Assembly: GCA_022495995.1 (NCBI GenBank)
Contig: JAFEMH010002557.1
Location: forward strand, 62,001 to 126,000
From: Adenophora triphylla var. japonica
Lineage: Eukaryota; Streptophyta; Magnoliopsida; Asterales; Campanulaceae
Length of the DNA: 64,000 bases
Reading direction: 5' to 3'
Shown one piece after another: positions 10,045 through 23,086 of the stretch. Under the pieces are notes generated by a model, which worked only from the letters and a program-made list of their open reading frames with translations, searched no databases and was not told the origin of the DNA. The translations under genes and the position numbers were made by a program. The first letter of the stretch is position 1, and every line of letters starts with the position of its first letter.

Positions 10045-10499
10045 GAGAAACGCGTTTCTCCATAACTATGGAGAAACGTGTTTTTCATAGCCAGAAGCTT
10101 TACATTTGATAACCAGAAAAAAAAAACCCAAGGCCAAGACCAAAAGCTTCTGGATATCCAGAAGCTTTGCATTGACTTGAAGCTTTGCGAGTTGATATCC
10201 CAGAAGCTTTGTATTTGATAGCCCAAGGATGTGAAATGTATATCCCAAAGCTGTTAGGTGCATATCCGTAAAACCTTAGGTGCATATCCGTAAATGTGTT
10301 AGGGCATATCCGTAAATTGCTATTGAAGGTTTACGGATATCGAAACCTTCAATGTATATCCGAGAACATTTTGAAGGTTTCTGGATATTCATTTGAAGGT
10401 TTCTGGATATCACTTTCATAGGTTTCTGGCTATCTAGCTCATTGTCGCGCGACATGTCGGGACCCGTTTCTCCATAACTTATGGAGAAACGCGTTTCTC
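10045..10499. mobile_element. Inverted-repeat element with internal GGATATC-type repeats
   Basis: The ends are inverted copies built on GAGAAACGCGTTTCTCCATA, and each end is itself a palindrome (GTTTCTCCATAACTATGGAGAAAC on the left). Between them are many degenerate short units such as CCAGAAGCTTTG, GCATATCCGTAAA and GAAGGTTTCTGGATATC. No coding sequence is present and no convincing target-site duplication was found, so the class is unknown. Confidence 0.55.
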
Positions 10500-10779
10500 C
10501 CTAGATTTTGTGTAATATAAATGATACAAATTATGAACTAAACTAAATCCCATAAAATAAAATATGGGTACCCTTCTGACTTAGTGACTTCTCTCTATCA
10601 TATCAAATGACAACTCCGAACAGGCATCTACGTTGAGAACATACAATTCAAACTGAACCAAGATTCAACCACCACTCCAAACAACATATTACAAAATTTA
10701 TAACTAAATACAAAATTCAACGCTTTACATAACATATTAGAAACAATTATGATCAAAGTTTAAAACAAAATCCAACTCA
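10500..10779. other. Remaining hAT-like interior
   Basis: Non-coding, AT-rich, no element ends recognised. Base 10779 (A) is the left flank of Helitron 2. Confidence 0.4.
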
Positions 10780-10989
10780 TCTATGCTATATTAAAAGTAA
10801 TAAAGTGACCAAAATGAAAATTTAACGCCAAAAAGGTCAAAATTAAGTGGTTAAATTTGGAAATCTGTCAATGATATTTTAGTCATTTATGTTCTGGCAT
10901 AAATATAGATATTAGACATTGAAATCAACATCAAGTGCTTTTAATTGGATGCATGAATTTACGATTTTTTTCCCCCAAATTCTTTGACC

Positions 10990-11870
10990 TCAATTATTTT
11001 ATAATAAATTAATATAAAAAAATTTACACCAAAATTCATATTTTTTTCCTCTACAAATAGAGACTAATTTTATTTGATTCGAACACAGAAAAAAAATCCT
11101 CTTTCTTGAATATAAATCAAATATTTTATAATAAATTATTATTTTTTTTATTTTTTTCCACCTAAAATCATTAAAAAATTCCTCCAAAAATGGATACTAC
11201 TTTCATTTGATTCGGACACAAAAAAAAATCCTCTTCTTTGAAGTGCATGTCAATATTCTAAAAATAAATGTAGTATAAATAGGTAGTTTGAAAGAGGGAG
11301 AGAAAGAAGTGGGATGAGTTTGATGAGGGAGTGTAGTGTTTGGGAAAAAAATTATTTAACACATTATTAGTTATTTTTGGATTTTGATTTTTCTTCTCAA
11401 AATTAAATAAGTTAAATTGAAAAAGAATATTATAATTTTGTTCACGATGAGTTAATGCAAACAAATATGATATTTATATAAAGAAATTCTCATTTTTGAA
11501 TATAAATCAAAAAATTTATAATAAATTATTTTTTTTTTAATTTTTTTTCACCAAAAATCATAAAAAAAATTCCTTAAAAAATAGAAACTACTTTCATTCG
11601 ATTTGGACACAAAAAAGAAATCATCTTCTTTGAAGTGCATGTCAATATTCTAAAAAATAAAGATAGCATGAATTGGTATTTTGAAAGAGTAAGAGGAAGA
11701 AGTGGGTTGGATTTGATGAGGGAGTGGATTGTTTGGGGAAAAAAATTTCATTTAACATAATTGTTAGTTTTTTTAAGATTTTGATTTTTCTTCTCAAAAT
11801 TAAATAAGTTAAATTGGAAATTAATATTATAATTATGTTCATGATGAGTTAATGTAAACAAATATGATAT
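10990..11870. repeat. Diverged tandem repeats in Helitron 2
   Basis: About three imperfect copies of a unit containing TTTATAATAAATTATT, a GAACACA/GGACACA-AAAAAAATC phrase and CTTTGAAGTGCATGTCAATATTC. The clearest pair is 11230-11480 and 11620-11870, which share the phrase AAATAAGTTAAATTG. Confidence 0.75.
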
Positions 11871-11923
11871 TTATTAATTATTTCTATTGTTCGTATACTA
11901 ATAAATGATATTCATTTTTTTGT

Positions 11924-12710
<787 letters not shown>

Positions 12711-13300
12711 AAAGATAGAACTATTGATGTTTTAGTTGAGTTTTCGACGTTTGTGTAGTGTCGTCTATTATATTATTGTGAATGCAGTTGATTTGTCGTT
12801 TGATAAAAAAAATTATTATCAAAAAGTGAATATAATTTTTCAGTAATATATGTGAGATGAGAGACGCATTTGCAAATTTTAGGAAGATAGATGAATTTGT
12901 TAGGTGGATGGGGGTAGGGTATGGAAGGGAGAGAGATGTGAAGTTAACAATTTAATATTTTCACCTTCTTTTTATTAACATCTTTCCATATATAGAGTTG
13001 CAATCATTTAAAAGAAAACTTTATTTATTTAATTATTTAAGTCATTATTAGATTTGGCCATAATTTACTTTTCTACATAGGGATAAAGTTGTGATATTTT
13101 GAATATGTTATAAAGAAATTAAAACTTTTAATTTACGAAATAAAATGTGTTTACTGGGAATGAAAAAATTGAGATTTTGAGTTGTCTAAAAAAATTGGGT
13201 TCCCTTTTCCGTTTATTATTTCTAAACTAATACGGATTGGTTTAATATATATGTATTTAATGTCTTTAAGTATTTTCGATTCAAGATATTATTTGATTAA

Positions 13301-13590
13301 GAGAAATTGTTTACATAATCTTATTTTTTGTTGTTCTCCGTGTTATTTCTCCTCTATTTACGTTAAATATCACTACCTCATATTACTTTATTTAACTTTA
13401 ATCGATATTTAATTAGATATATTGTTGTACTAATTTTGGTTTAGAAAAATTGTTTACATAATCGTATTTGATGTTGTTTTCTTTGTTATTTATTTTCCTA
13501 TATTTACGTTAAATATCACTATTTCATATTATATTTTTTTTAATTTTAATTGATATTTGATTATATATATTGTTGTACTAATTTTGGTTT
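13301..13590. repeat. About 140-bp tandem duplication
   Basis: Two copies (about 13301-13441 and 13442-13590) share GAAA-TTGTTTACATAATC, TTTACGTTAAATATCACTA and TATATTGTTGTACTAATTTTGG. Confidence 0.85.
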
Positions 13591-13920
13591 AAGGTAAATT
13601 ATGCTATTTTCGTGCATCGTACGGGTGTACTTCTAGTTACATTTAATTAGTTGAGATAATATAATCAAATGCAATTTAAGTTTAAAAGGACAAGGCATAA
13701 GAACATCAATTTTTTTTTTTACAGGATTTAGAGGTTAAATTTTTATTAAAAAAATGCGGGACGTTCCGTCCCATCCCGCCTTATACCGCGTACCAAACGG
13801 GATGTCGCGAATAGTTGCGTTTAAACGGGTTTAGAAAATACTGTATCATCCCGTTCCATTTATATGACGAGACAATACGTTTCAACGGAACCATACAAAA
13901 TTTACGACTCTACACACAAG

Positions 13921-14480
13921 ATAAATATTTTTTATTTTTAGATAATAATAAAGTGCCAAATATTTTGAAATAAATTTTAACTTTTTAAACAATAATTAAT
14001 TTAAAAAAAAAGGAATATATATTATTTTTTTCAGAATCGACACTCATTTAAAGTTAAAGATGGACAAGATGGATTTTTTTTCCAAAAGATAGCATTTTAA
14101 AAATTTATATACCTAAATAACATTGTAAAAAACTTAAGTACCAAAATAGCATTTTGACCATTGATTCCGGAATTGGTAATTCCGAAATTACTTTTTTTTT
14201 TCAAAACTGAATTTAACAAAATAATATTTCTGTAAATAGAGAGCGATCGCGCCTATAGTAGGGAGCGATCGCGCCTAATGTAATCTGGCGTTACCAATTT
14301 CGGATTCCCTTTTTTTTTTTACAAAACTGATTTTAGCAAATTAATATTTTCTGAAAAAAATAGAGAGCGATCGCGCGATAACTGGGGGCGATCGGGCCCA
14401 AAGACGTAATTCAAATCCGAAAATGGAAATTCCAGATTTATTTAAATTGAATTATAGTACTATCATTTTCGGATTCAAAT
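13921..14480 (+). promoter_or_regulatory. Presumed 5' flank of the MULE-PMD unit with GCGATCGC array
   Basis: The stretch is non-coding. A unit of about 120 bp is roughly duplicated (14200-14300 and 14315-14410). Each copy carries a T-run, CAAAACTGA and paired GCGATCGC motifs (14243, 14265, 14367, and GCGATCGG at 14388). Related GCGGTCGCC motifs recur at 35481-35586 at the other side of the PMD gene. It lies upstream of the PMD gene and could hold the MULE terminus, but no terminal inverted repeat or target duplication was found. Confidence 0.45.
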
Positions 14481-14483
14481 ATT

Positions 14484-14485
<2 letters not shown>

Positions 14486-14559
<74 letters not shown>
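14486..14559. repeat. (GA)n microsatellite
   Basis: A long GA run upstream of the PMD gene, followed at 14610-14680 by AAAG and GGAGAA-type purine repeats. Confidence 0.95.
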
Positions 14560-14562
<3 letters not shown>

Positions 14563-15092
14563 TGTTGGTGTTTTTCAGATTTGAAGGAGAGGAAGAGCAA
14601 AGCTTGCCTGAGAGAAAGAAAGAAAGAAAGAAAGAAAGAGAAGGAGAAGGAGAAGGAGAAGGAGGAGAAAGAGAAAGAGTTTGAAGGGGAAATTTGTTGA
14701 AGAAAAAGATGAAAGTTTTTGAGAGAAAGAGTTTGAAAGGTTAGTTTTATTTCTTCTTTTTATTTGTTTTGAGTTCTTAGTTTTAGCCATATAAAATTTT
14801 CTAAGAGTTTATTTGTGCATTTTTATAAAATTTGTTGTTAAAACTATTATGATTTATGTACCTAATTGTAATCGTCAATGAATTAAACAATTGTAATTCA
14901 ATTTTAGCCTAGTTAGGATTTTCTTAAGTTAGGTTTAAAATCAAGTGATTGTTAAAATTAGTTTGACAATCTTGTTGCAATTTTTCAACTTAATTATTAA
15001 TTTTTAAGTGTTAAATTTAAAATTTGAGCTTAAATGTAGCAAAACCTTAAGTCCCATTTAAATTTAATTACTATTAAATTTATGTGTTTAAG
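14560..15092 (+). other. Putative leader of the PMD gene
   Basis: Purine-rich then AT-rich sequence directly upstream of the PMD start. No coding sequence is seen. A GA-rich 5' UTR is common in plant genes, but no TATA box is convincing. Confidence 0.35.
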
Positions 15093-15274
15093 ATGAATCA
15101 ACATGTACAACAACCCTTTATTTTTCCTGGGCCAATCGATCCACATGTATTGACTTCTCAGGAGACACATAGATCTAACTATATTTGGGATGGACAAAAG
15201 TTAACGAATTTAAGACCTAGGCATGGTACAGAGCTTCCATCTAGAGTTGATTGGAGGATAGAAACTAAGCTTAT
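15093..15274 (+). pseudogene. Plant mobile domain (PMD) gene, 5' part
   Basis: This is the N-terminal piece of a PMD protein, the family of Arabidopsis MAIN/MAIL1 and of transposon-encoded relatives. The ATG at 15093 (MNQHVQQPF) was chosen because the preceding ATG at 15084 adds only three residues. Family landmarks are GPIDPHVLTSQ-THRS, then IW-GQ, the usual start of these proteins. The frame is cut after codon 60 by the Tekay retrotransposon, with CTTAT (15270-15274) as the left target duplication. Coding resumes in the same frame at 32414 once one CTTAT is discounted. Confidence 0.8.
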
Positions 15275-17725
15275 TGTAACGACCCTAACCCTAGGCACTA
15301 TTTTAGTATCATATTATATGCTTTTAATATTATTGTTAATATTATGTGTTCATTATATGTCCTTGATTTCTTATGTTAGGTTGAGATGGTTGTGAAATAA
15401 TTCTAAAGCCTTAGGATAAAATGGAAATAGGTTAAATTATCTTGTTGAAGTATAGTAATTGAAAATAAATAAAATGTAAGTAGTTAGGTTTTCCTTGTGT
15501 AGAGGAAGGAAGTAAAGGGTTTAATTGCATTTCTTAAACTTTAAGGGGCTTGAGTGTAGAAATTTGAAAGACCTCATTTAATATGGCATGGGGGGCCATG
15601 TCTTCCCCTATTTCCCTCACCCCCTCCTTCACTTTAGTCAATTCCTCCCATACTTCCTCCATCCTGCTCATTCACCTCCTCAATCAAAATCTCCATGGAA
15701 GTTCTTTCATGAAAACCTCCTCTTCCAAGTTCCTAGGGCATTCAATTCTTCTCCATTTGGCAATCCAATTGTACTTTCGTGTTCGGGGCAACTAGGGGAG
15801 CAAATCAACCTAAGAAAATCCTTGATCCATATCATATTTCTAAGGTGAGTTATTATGACTTCCCTTCCATTAAATGTTCATGAACTAATTGATGTTGTTG
15901 TTGTTGTTATAATTGTTGGTTGAGTGCTTTGGAACCTTTCTTGGAGTAGAGAAATTGTTTAATGACTTAAATATAAGATTTGTGTTTATGGAGGTTGATA
16001 AAGAAAAAAGGGTAAGGTTTGAATGGAGATAGAAAGGTTAAATTTGAAATGGGTAGTGTAATGAGTAAAATCACTAAGGATTAAATGGATTTAATCTATC
16101 TCATGTGATTAGGAATGATTTAGTATGGGATTGGTGAAGTTAGTAAAATCTTCCTAGGTTCACCCAAAATAGGAAGGATTGAAAAAGGGAAAAGAAAATA
16201 TGTGAAAAGAGGTTAGAAAACTGACTTTGGCTGGAATTCCTCTTGGGCGGTCGCCCATGGGGGGGCTTGAGCGGCCGCCCATGTGATCAGACCTTGGCAT
16301 GCATTTCCCTTCCTTCTTGGGCGGTCGCCCATGCAGTCTTGTGCGGTCGCCCAACCCAACAGAAACTTTGCACCCTTTTTGAAACTTCACTTGGGCGGTC
16401 GCCCAAGTGACTTGGGCGGTCGCCCATGTCAACAGATTTTTCCCCAGTTTCCTTTCTCGCTGATTTCTCCCAACAACTGCTTAGCTTGATTCCTAACCAA
16501 ATTTAAGTAGTAGATCCTAACCTTTCCGGGATATGAATTAATCCTTTTAACCTAGGTTAAAGTAGAATACTTGGGCCACTCAATGACACCTTAAATGGGT
16601 TAAATTGGAGTTTCGGAAACACTTTAAATTTGACTCAGAAATCGTTTGTCAATCTTATTTGGCCACTCATCAAATGTGACTCCCACTTGGTACATTGAGA
16701 TTGGACCTTTATAGAGGCCATGTATTGTTGTATATTGACTATGTAGGGTGGGTTAATGATACCTTGTTACCTTAATTGATTACATATTCATTGATGGTGC
16801 TATGCTTAGTGTATTCATTAAATGTTGCACTATGATATTGGTTGAACATGAGTATATTTTACCATGTGGCTATATTGCTCATCCCTTTTGTGGATTTTAT
16901 TTCAAGTAACTATTATGTGCTTGATATTGTGTTAATCAGCTGATGTTGGGGGTATAACATAATACGATCAATTATGGAAGTGTGACCTAATGTGATCGGA
17001 TTATGTTATACCTGTGACCGTCCCCTCCTGTGGCCACAGGTTGGGGTTATAGCATCTGTATTGAGCCAAAAGCCTTACAGAGTTGCTACTATCTTATATG
17101 GTTCCCTGAAAAATGGGTCTTATAAGAAGTGTATAATGCTTAAGCAGTTCACTAAATATTGAGATTTTATCTCCAATGTTGTACGACTATTGTTCAGACG
17201 GGAAAAGGTAAACCAAGGTAATGTAAGGTGTTTACAGCTTTTCCAATGTGTTATATGCAACTTGTTATGTGTTGCATCCTATTTGGCATATTGCTGCATT
17301 CATAATAGCTTGCTGAGATTTATTCTCACCTCTCTCCCTTTAATATTTTTAGATCCCGAGACAGGTGGACCGGCCAAGTAAGGGCGGAGAGGAGTTTGGA
17401 AGTGATATTTTGGGGATTGTCGGGGTATGTATAGGTTGGCGTAGAAAGTGTATTTTGGTTTAATTCCTTTATGGAGTTTGTATATATAAACTTTAATTTC
17501 TACGTTATAACCGAAATCTTTTGTAACTAAAACAGTTTAGTACTTTCAAAGTTGTTCAACTCTTACTCCAATGTGGAGAGGAGTGGAGTTATTTTGAAAT
17601 GGTTATGTTAAGTAGGTTTAAGTTTGTAAGTTAAATCAAAGTTTTAAAAAGTTTAGGTGATCTGAGTTAGTTTGGGGACGCTCCAGCTCGGGACGCGTGT
17701 TAGGTTCCGGGTCGGGGTCCTCACA
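15275..17725 (+). repeat. Tekay 5' LTR
   Basis: Begins TGTAACGACCC and ends GTCCTCACA. It is 2.45 kb. It carries six GGGCGGTCGCCC-like palindromes at 16245-16424 and a good splice donor (AAGGTGAGT) near 15842 within a low-divergence region. Small open frames at 15583-15848 occur identically in the other LTR and are not considered genes. Confidence 0.93.
16245..16424. repeat. GGGCGGTCGCCC palindrome array (Tekay 5' LTR)
   Basis: Six copies of a 12-bp near-perfect palindrome start at about 16245, 16269, 16319, 16341, 16393 and 16413. The same set is present in the 3' LTR at about 30929-31110. Confidence 0.85.
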
Positions 17726-17727
17726 GT

Positions 17728-17745
17728 TGGTATCAAAGCTCGGTT
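17728..17745 (+). other. Tekay primer-binding site (tRNA-Met type)
   Basis: TGGTATCAAAGCTCGG starts two bases after the LTR and matches the complement of the initiator tRNA-Met 3' end (TGGTATCAGAGC...), the usual primer of chromoviruses. Confidence 0.85.
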
Positions 17746-17823
17746 AGAGTTCTCGGGTAGAGTCTAGCTGAGTGAGAGTGTGCGATAACTGACGTCGAGT
17801 GTTTAATACAGGAGTTTATTCTA

Positions 17824-19011
17824 ATGGCGGGAAATGATGGCGATCAGGATCGGGCCTTGGGCAATGTTGGTAATCCGAATGCAGAAATGATAGACATGTT
17901 TCGAGTATTTCTTCAGAATATGGCAAATAAGAACCAAGGTAGGGCACAACAGCAACCAGAAGGTAGGCAAGGACACCATGGCCTAGAGAAATTTGTGAAG
18001 ATGTCTCCCCCTAGTTTCAATGGAGATCCAGATCCGACGAAGGCGGAGAGATGGCTTGAAGCTATGAATAAGATTTTCGCGGCAATGGAGAGTTCGGATG
18101 CAGAAAAGGTGAGATGCGCTGTCTTCAAGTTAGAAGGACCTACTGAGCATTGATGGCAAGTAGTGAAGGATGGCTGGGATCGCGACCTTACACCGCAGAC
18201 TTGGGAGAATTTCACACGCAAGTTCCGGGATCATTTCATTCCAATGGTTACAAGGGATAAGAAGGAAGTCGAGTTCTTGAAGTTGGAGCAAGGGAAAATG
18301 ACCATAGCACAGTATTCAGCCAAGTTTACAGAGTTAGCCCGCTGTTGTCCTCATTTGGTGCCGGAAGAAGAGAGGCGGATCTACCAGTTCATGAAAGGTT
18401 TAAGGGTGGAGTTCCGAAAGCAGTTATTGATGCATGACTTCATCAACTACCAAGCGGCCATGAATATGACGTACCAGATTGAGAATGATATAGAAGAGCA
18501 TCGTAGCAAATCTGAAGGTGGAAGTAGGAATAGATTCCAAGGTCAAGGTTCGGGGCAGAATAGAGGGCGATCAAGGATATCAGCTTCGGGAGCAGGCAGA
18601 GGAGGAAATGTGGCGGCCTCGACAAACCGTTCGACTCCGGGTCAGTTTGGGAAATTATGTGGATATTGTAAGAAGCCAGGACATTCAAAGGATAAGTGTT
18701 GGAGCAAGCAAGGCAAATGTTTAGAGTGTGGGGCAACCGGCCATTTTCGAAAGAATTGTCCCAAGTGGCAAAGAAAGCAAGCTTCAGGTAGCGGACAAGG
18801 GGGACAAGGTAATGGAGTAAAGAGAGATATCGATGGGAAACCCAAGGAGAGAGTGCAAGGTCGAGTGTTCGCCTTGGGTAGAGGAGAGGTCGATCCTAAT
18901 GCTGTCATTAGAGGTATAGTTCCTGTCTCAGGAGTTAAGGCCCGCATTCTTATAGGTCCCGGGTCTTCCCATTCTTTTGTGGCATCTCATTTTGCATTTT
19001 CATAACATAAA
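17824..19011 (+). pseudogene. Tekay gag and protease N-part
   Basis: Gag forms the retrotransposon capsid. The frame opens at 17824 (MAGNDGDQD) and continues, after an in-frame TGA at 18151, through the capsid core (ERWLEAMNKIF, FKLEGP, LEQGKMTIAQY). Two CCHC zinc knuckles follow (CGYCKKPGHSKDKC and CLECGATGHFRKNC, about 18655-18760). The protease starts near 18900, but its active site reads IGPGSSHSF where a catalytic Asp (D-S/T/P-G) is expected. A TAA follows at 19003. The TGA fits a TGG change and the TAA a CAA change, both C-to-T type on one or the other strand. Confidence 0.88.
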
Positions 19012-20995
19012 TTGCCTGAATCTATGCCTTATGTGTTGGAGGTCTCTACTCCTATGGGAGAGTGTCTCGCATCTTCTTTGATATATCATGGTTGTGATGT
19101 GACTATATGTGGGCATGTATTGCCGGTGGATTTGGTCGAGTTACCAATCCGTGATTTTGATGTGATCCTTGGGATGGATTGGTTGAGTCAGTGTCATGCT
19201 TTGGTAGACTGTCGTAGAAAGCGGGTCTCATTTGCTATGCCTGATGTGCCTACTTTTATATTTGATGCGGATAAATCTATATTCGGTTTACATGTTATTT
19301 CTGCTTTAAAGGCTAGAAAAATGCTATCTAAGGGGTGTGCGGGGTACTTGGCTTATGTGGTAGATTCGAATAAGAAGTCCCCCGAATTAGCTCATGTCCC
19401 GGTTGTTAATGAATTTAGTGATGTGTTTTCAAGTGAGTACTCTATGCCTCCGGATCGTGAGGTAGAGTTTTGTATTGACCTAGTGCCCGGTACCACACCT
19501 ATTTCTAAAGCACCTTATAGAATGGCTCCGGCTGAATTAAAAGAATTGAAGGTTCAGTTGCAAGAATTGTTAGACCGGGGTTTTATTCGCCCAAGTGTGT
19601 CACCTTGGGGAGCACCGATTTTATTTGTCCGGAAGAAGGATGGTACCTTAAGATTATGTATTGATTATCGTTTGTTGAATAAAGCCACCATAAAGAATAA
19701 ATATCCTCTTCCGCATATAGATGATTTGTTTGACCAACTTTAAGGTTCCGTTATCTACTCTAAACTTGATTTGAGAAGCGGATACCATCAGTTGAAGATT
19801 AGACCGGATGATATTGCAAAGACAGCTTTCAGAACTAGATATGGTCATTATGAGTTTGTGGTGATGCCTTTCGGGTTGACCAATGCACCGACCGTATTCA
19901 TAGATATGATGAACCGTATCTTCAAGCCTTATCTTGATTGCTTTGTGGTGGTATTCATAGATGACATCCTTGTTTATTCTAAGTTCCGAGAGGAGCATGA
20001 AAATCATTTGAGGATTGTCCTATCCGTTCTTCGTGAGAAGCAGTTGTATGCCAAGTTTAGCAAGTGCGAGTTTTGGCTTGAGCAGATTTCTTTCTTGGGG
20101 CATGTAGTGTCGAGTTCGGGAATTTCCGTGGATCCTTCAAAAAATCGAAGCCGTGGTTAATTGGAAGCAACCTTTGACTGTGACTGAGGTTCGTAGCTTT
20201 CTTGGTTTGGCGGGGTATTATCGAAGGTTCATTGAAGGGTTTTCTCGAATTGCGACTCCGTTGACAAGGTTGACTCGAAAAGATGTATCATTTGTATGGG
20301 ATTCCAAGTGTGAAGCAAGTTTCAATGAGTTGAAGAAGAGGTTGACAACGGCTCCTATTATTACCCTTCCGGATGGTTGTGATAATTTTGTTATTTATAG
20401 TGATGCCTCGAAGGCGGGATTGGGGTGTGTACTAATGCAAAATGGGAAATTGATTGCGTATGCCTCTAGGAAGTTATCACCGGCTGAACAGAATTACCCT
20501 ACTCATGACATGGAATTGACTGCGATTGTGTTTGCGTTGCATAAGTGGAAACATTATCTTTATGGGGCGAAATTTGAGATTTTCACTGATCATAAGAGTT
20601 TGAAGTATTTGTTCACACAAAAGGAGTTGAATAATCGGCAAAGAAGATGGCTAGAGTTCTTGAAGGATTTTGATTGTGTAATTTCCTATCATCCGGGGAA
20701 GGTAAATGTTGTAGCGGATGCGATTAGCCGAAAGGCTTATGTGACAGCTTTGAGTACCCAAGAGTTGAGGAGTGAAGTAATAATTGCGAATGTGCGAGCC
20801 GTTCCTACATTGTATGGAAATTTAAAGGAAGCCCAAAAAAGTGATCCGGAGTTGAAGAAAATTTTGGGACAAGTGCAAGATGGGAAATCTGGGGAATTCA
20901 CGTTGAATAGAGATGGAATTTTAACCTTCCAAGCGAGAATTTGCGTTCCTTCATCACCGAAAATCAAGAGGCGTGTGTCTAGAGGATGGTCATAA
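19012..20995 (+). pseudogene. Tekay protease C-part, reverse transcriptase and RNase H
   Basis: The order is normal: protease tail (ILGMDWL), RT ([24 protein letters not shown], then MPFGLTNAP, then [11 protein letters not shown] with the catalytic pair at about 19954-19965) and RNase H ([15 protein letters not shown] through DHKSLKYLF). A TAA at 19741 in the RT is most simply CAA to TAA. An extra A in the run near 20139-20144 shifts the frame just after the RT. Another frame change occurs near 20970. The element cannot make a full polyprotein. Confidence 0.9.
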
Positions 20996-22258
20996 GTCCA
21001 AGTTTACAATTCATCCGGATAGTACTAAAATGTATCAAGACTTGAAGCGTGGATATTGGTGGAATGGAATGAAAAGGGAAATTGCGGATTATGTGTCTAA
21101 GTGTTTAACCTGTCAACAAATCAAGGCCGAACATCAGAGACCGGCGGGACTACTTCAACCATTAGATATTCCGGAGTGGAAATGGGAAGGGATTTCGATG
21201 GATTTTGTATCGGGTTTGCCTCTTACCGCGAAGAAGATGGATGCCATTTGGGTTATTGTGGATAGATTGACAAAGTCGGCTCATTTTCTTCTGGTGTCAA
21301 CCAAGTTCTCGATGGAGAAGTTAGCTCAGTTATATATGAAGGAGATTGTTAGACTTCACGCGGGGTTCCGGTTAGTATTGTTTCCGATTGAGATCCGAGG
21401 TTCACTTCTAGATTTTGGAGAGCATTGCATGAAGCCTTGGGTTCTAAACTATGTTTTAGTACGGCGTTTCATCCTCAAACCGACGGTCAGTCCGAGAGAA
21501 CCATTCAGATACTTGAGGATATGTTACGGACTTGTGTGATGGATTTCCAATTGTCTTGGGAAGATCATCTACCGTTAGTCGAGTTTGCTTACAATAACAG
21601 TTATCAGTCTAGTATTGAGATGGCTCCGTATGAGGCGTTGTATGGTAGGTAGTGTAGATCTCCGATGTGTTGGGACGAGGTTGGTGAAGCGAGGCTTTGG
21701 GGCCCAGATTTGGTTAGAGATTCGACGGAGAAAATCAAGGTGATTCGTGATAGATTGAAAACGGCTCAGAGTAGACAAAAAAGCTACGCCGACAATAGAA
21801 GACGGGACTTATCTTTTCAGGTGGGTGACTTCGTGTTCTTGAAGGTCTCTCCGAGGACGGGATTCAAAAGGTTTGGTAATAAGGGTAAATTGGCTCCGAG
21901 GTTTGTTGGTCCGTTTGAGATTCTAGAAAAGATTGGGGATTTGGCTTACCGGTTGGCGTTACCTCCATCCTTTTCTTTGCTTCATGATGTATTTCATGTT
22001 TCTATGTTGAGGAAGTATTGTCATGACCCCTCCCATATATTGAGTTCTCCTCCCGATGATATTCAAGCGGATATGTCGTATGTGGAAGAACCGTTGAGAG
22101 TCTTGGAATTTCAAGTTAAGGAATTTAGGACTAAGAGTATTCCGGTAGTGAAGATCCTATGGAAGAATCATACCATTGAGGAAGCAACTTGGGAGCTAGA
22201 GTCGGAAATGAGGGAGAAATACCCTTGGTTGTTTGAGCATCCAAGTAAGTCTTTTTAA
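20973..22258 (+). pseudogene. Tekay integrase with chromodomain
   Basis: Integrase inserts the cDNA; the chromodomain directs it to chromatin. Visible parts are the HHCC-side CLTCQQIKAEHQRPAG, the core (MDFVSGLPLT, VDRLTKSAHF), HPQTDGQSERTIQ, a GPFEILEKIG-type C-terminal module, and a chromodomain-like tail (VKILWKNHTIEEATWELE) ending at 22258. Breaks are a frame change near 21357, an in-frame TGA near 21390 in the SDRDPRF region and a TAG at 21650. The tail is the basis for the Tekay assignment. Confidence 0.9.
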
Positions 22259-22276
22259 AATTCGGGGCAAATTTTC

Positions 22277-22292
22277 TTTAAGGGGGAGTGAG
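22277..22292 (+). other. Tekay polypurine tract
   Basis: TTTAAGGGGGAGTGAG lies directly before the 3' LTR, the expected plus-strand primer. Confidence 0.85.
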
Positions 22293-23086
22293 TGTAACGA
22301 CCCTAACCCTAGGCACTATTTTAGTATCATATTATATGCTTTTAATATTATTGTTAATATTATGTGTTCATTATATGTCCTTGATTTCTTATGTTAGGTT
22401 GAGATGGTTGTGAAATAATTCTAAAGCCTTAGGATAAAATGGAAATAGGTTAAATTATCTTGTTGAAGTATAGTAATTGAAAATAAATAAAATGTGAGTA
22501 GTTAGGTTTTCCTTGTGTAGAGGAAGGAAGTAAAGGTTTTAATTGCATTTCTTAAACTTTAAGGGGCTTAAGTGTAGAAATTTGAAAGACCTCATTTAAT
22601 ATGGCATGGGGGGCCATGTCTTCCCCTATTTCCCTCACCCCCTCCTTCACTTTAGTCAATTCCTCCCATACTTCCTCCATCCTTCTCATTCACCTCCTCA
22701 ATCAAAATCTCCATGGAAGTTCTTTCATGAAAACCTCCTCTTCCAAGTTCCTAGGGCATTCAATTCTTCTCCATTTGACAATTCAATTGTACTTTCGTGT
22801 TCGGGGCAACTAGGGGAGCACATCAAGCTAAGAAAATCCTTGATCCATCTCATATTTCTAAGGTGAGTTATTATGACTTTCCTTCCATTAAATGTTCATG
22901 AACTAATTGATGATGTTGTTGTTGTTATAATTGTTGGTTGAGTGCTTTGGAACCTTTCTTGGAGTAGAGAAATTGTTTAATGACCTAAATATAAGATTTG
23001 TGTTCATGGAGGTTGATAAAGAAGAAAGAGTAAGGTTTGAATGGAGATAGAAAGGTTAAATTTGAAATGGGTAGTGTAATGAGTAG
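22293..23086 (+). repeat. Tekay 3' LTR, first part
   Basis: Matches the 5' LTR from its TGTAACGACCC start until GTAATGAGTAG. The last five bases (AGTAG, 23082-23086) are the left target duplication of the nested gag-only element. Confidence 0.93.

Noticed and set aside
13921..14100. MULE terminal inverted repeat at the left of the PMD unit
   Set aside because: No inverted match could be found near 54.0 kb; the ends remain undefined.
14482..14700. Open frame of alternating Arg-Glu
   Set aside because: It is only the GA microsatellite read in frame.
15583..15848. Two overlapping small open frames, repeated at 22601-22866
   Set aside because: They lie in the Tekay LTRs and are duplicated only because the LTRs are; no domain is recognised.
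17726..17745. tRNA-like sequence
   Set aside because: It is the complement of a tRNA 3' end only, i.e. a primer-binding site; the same holds for 38651 and 58823. No cloverleaf is present.
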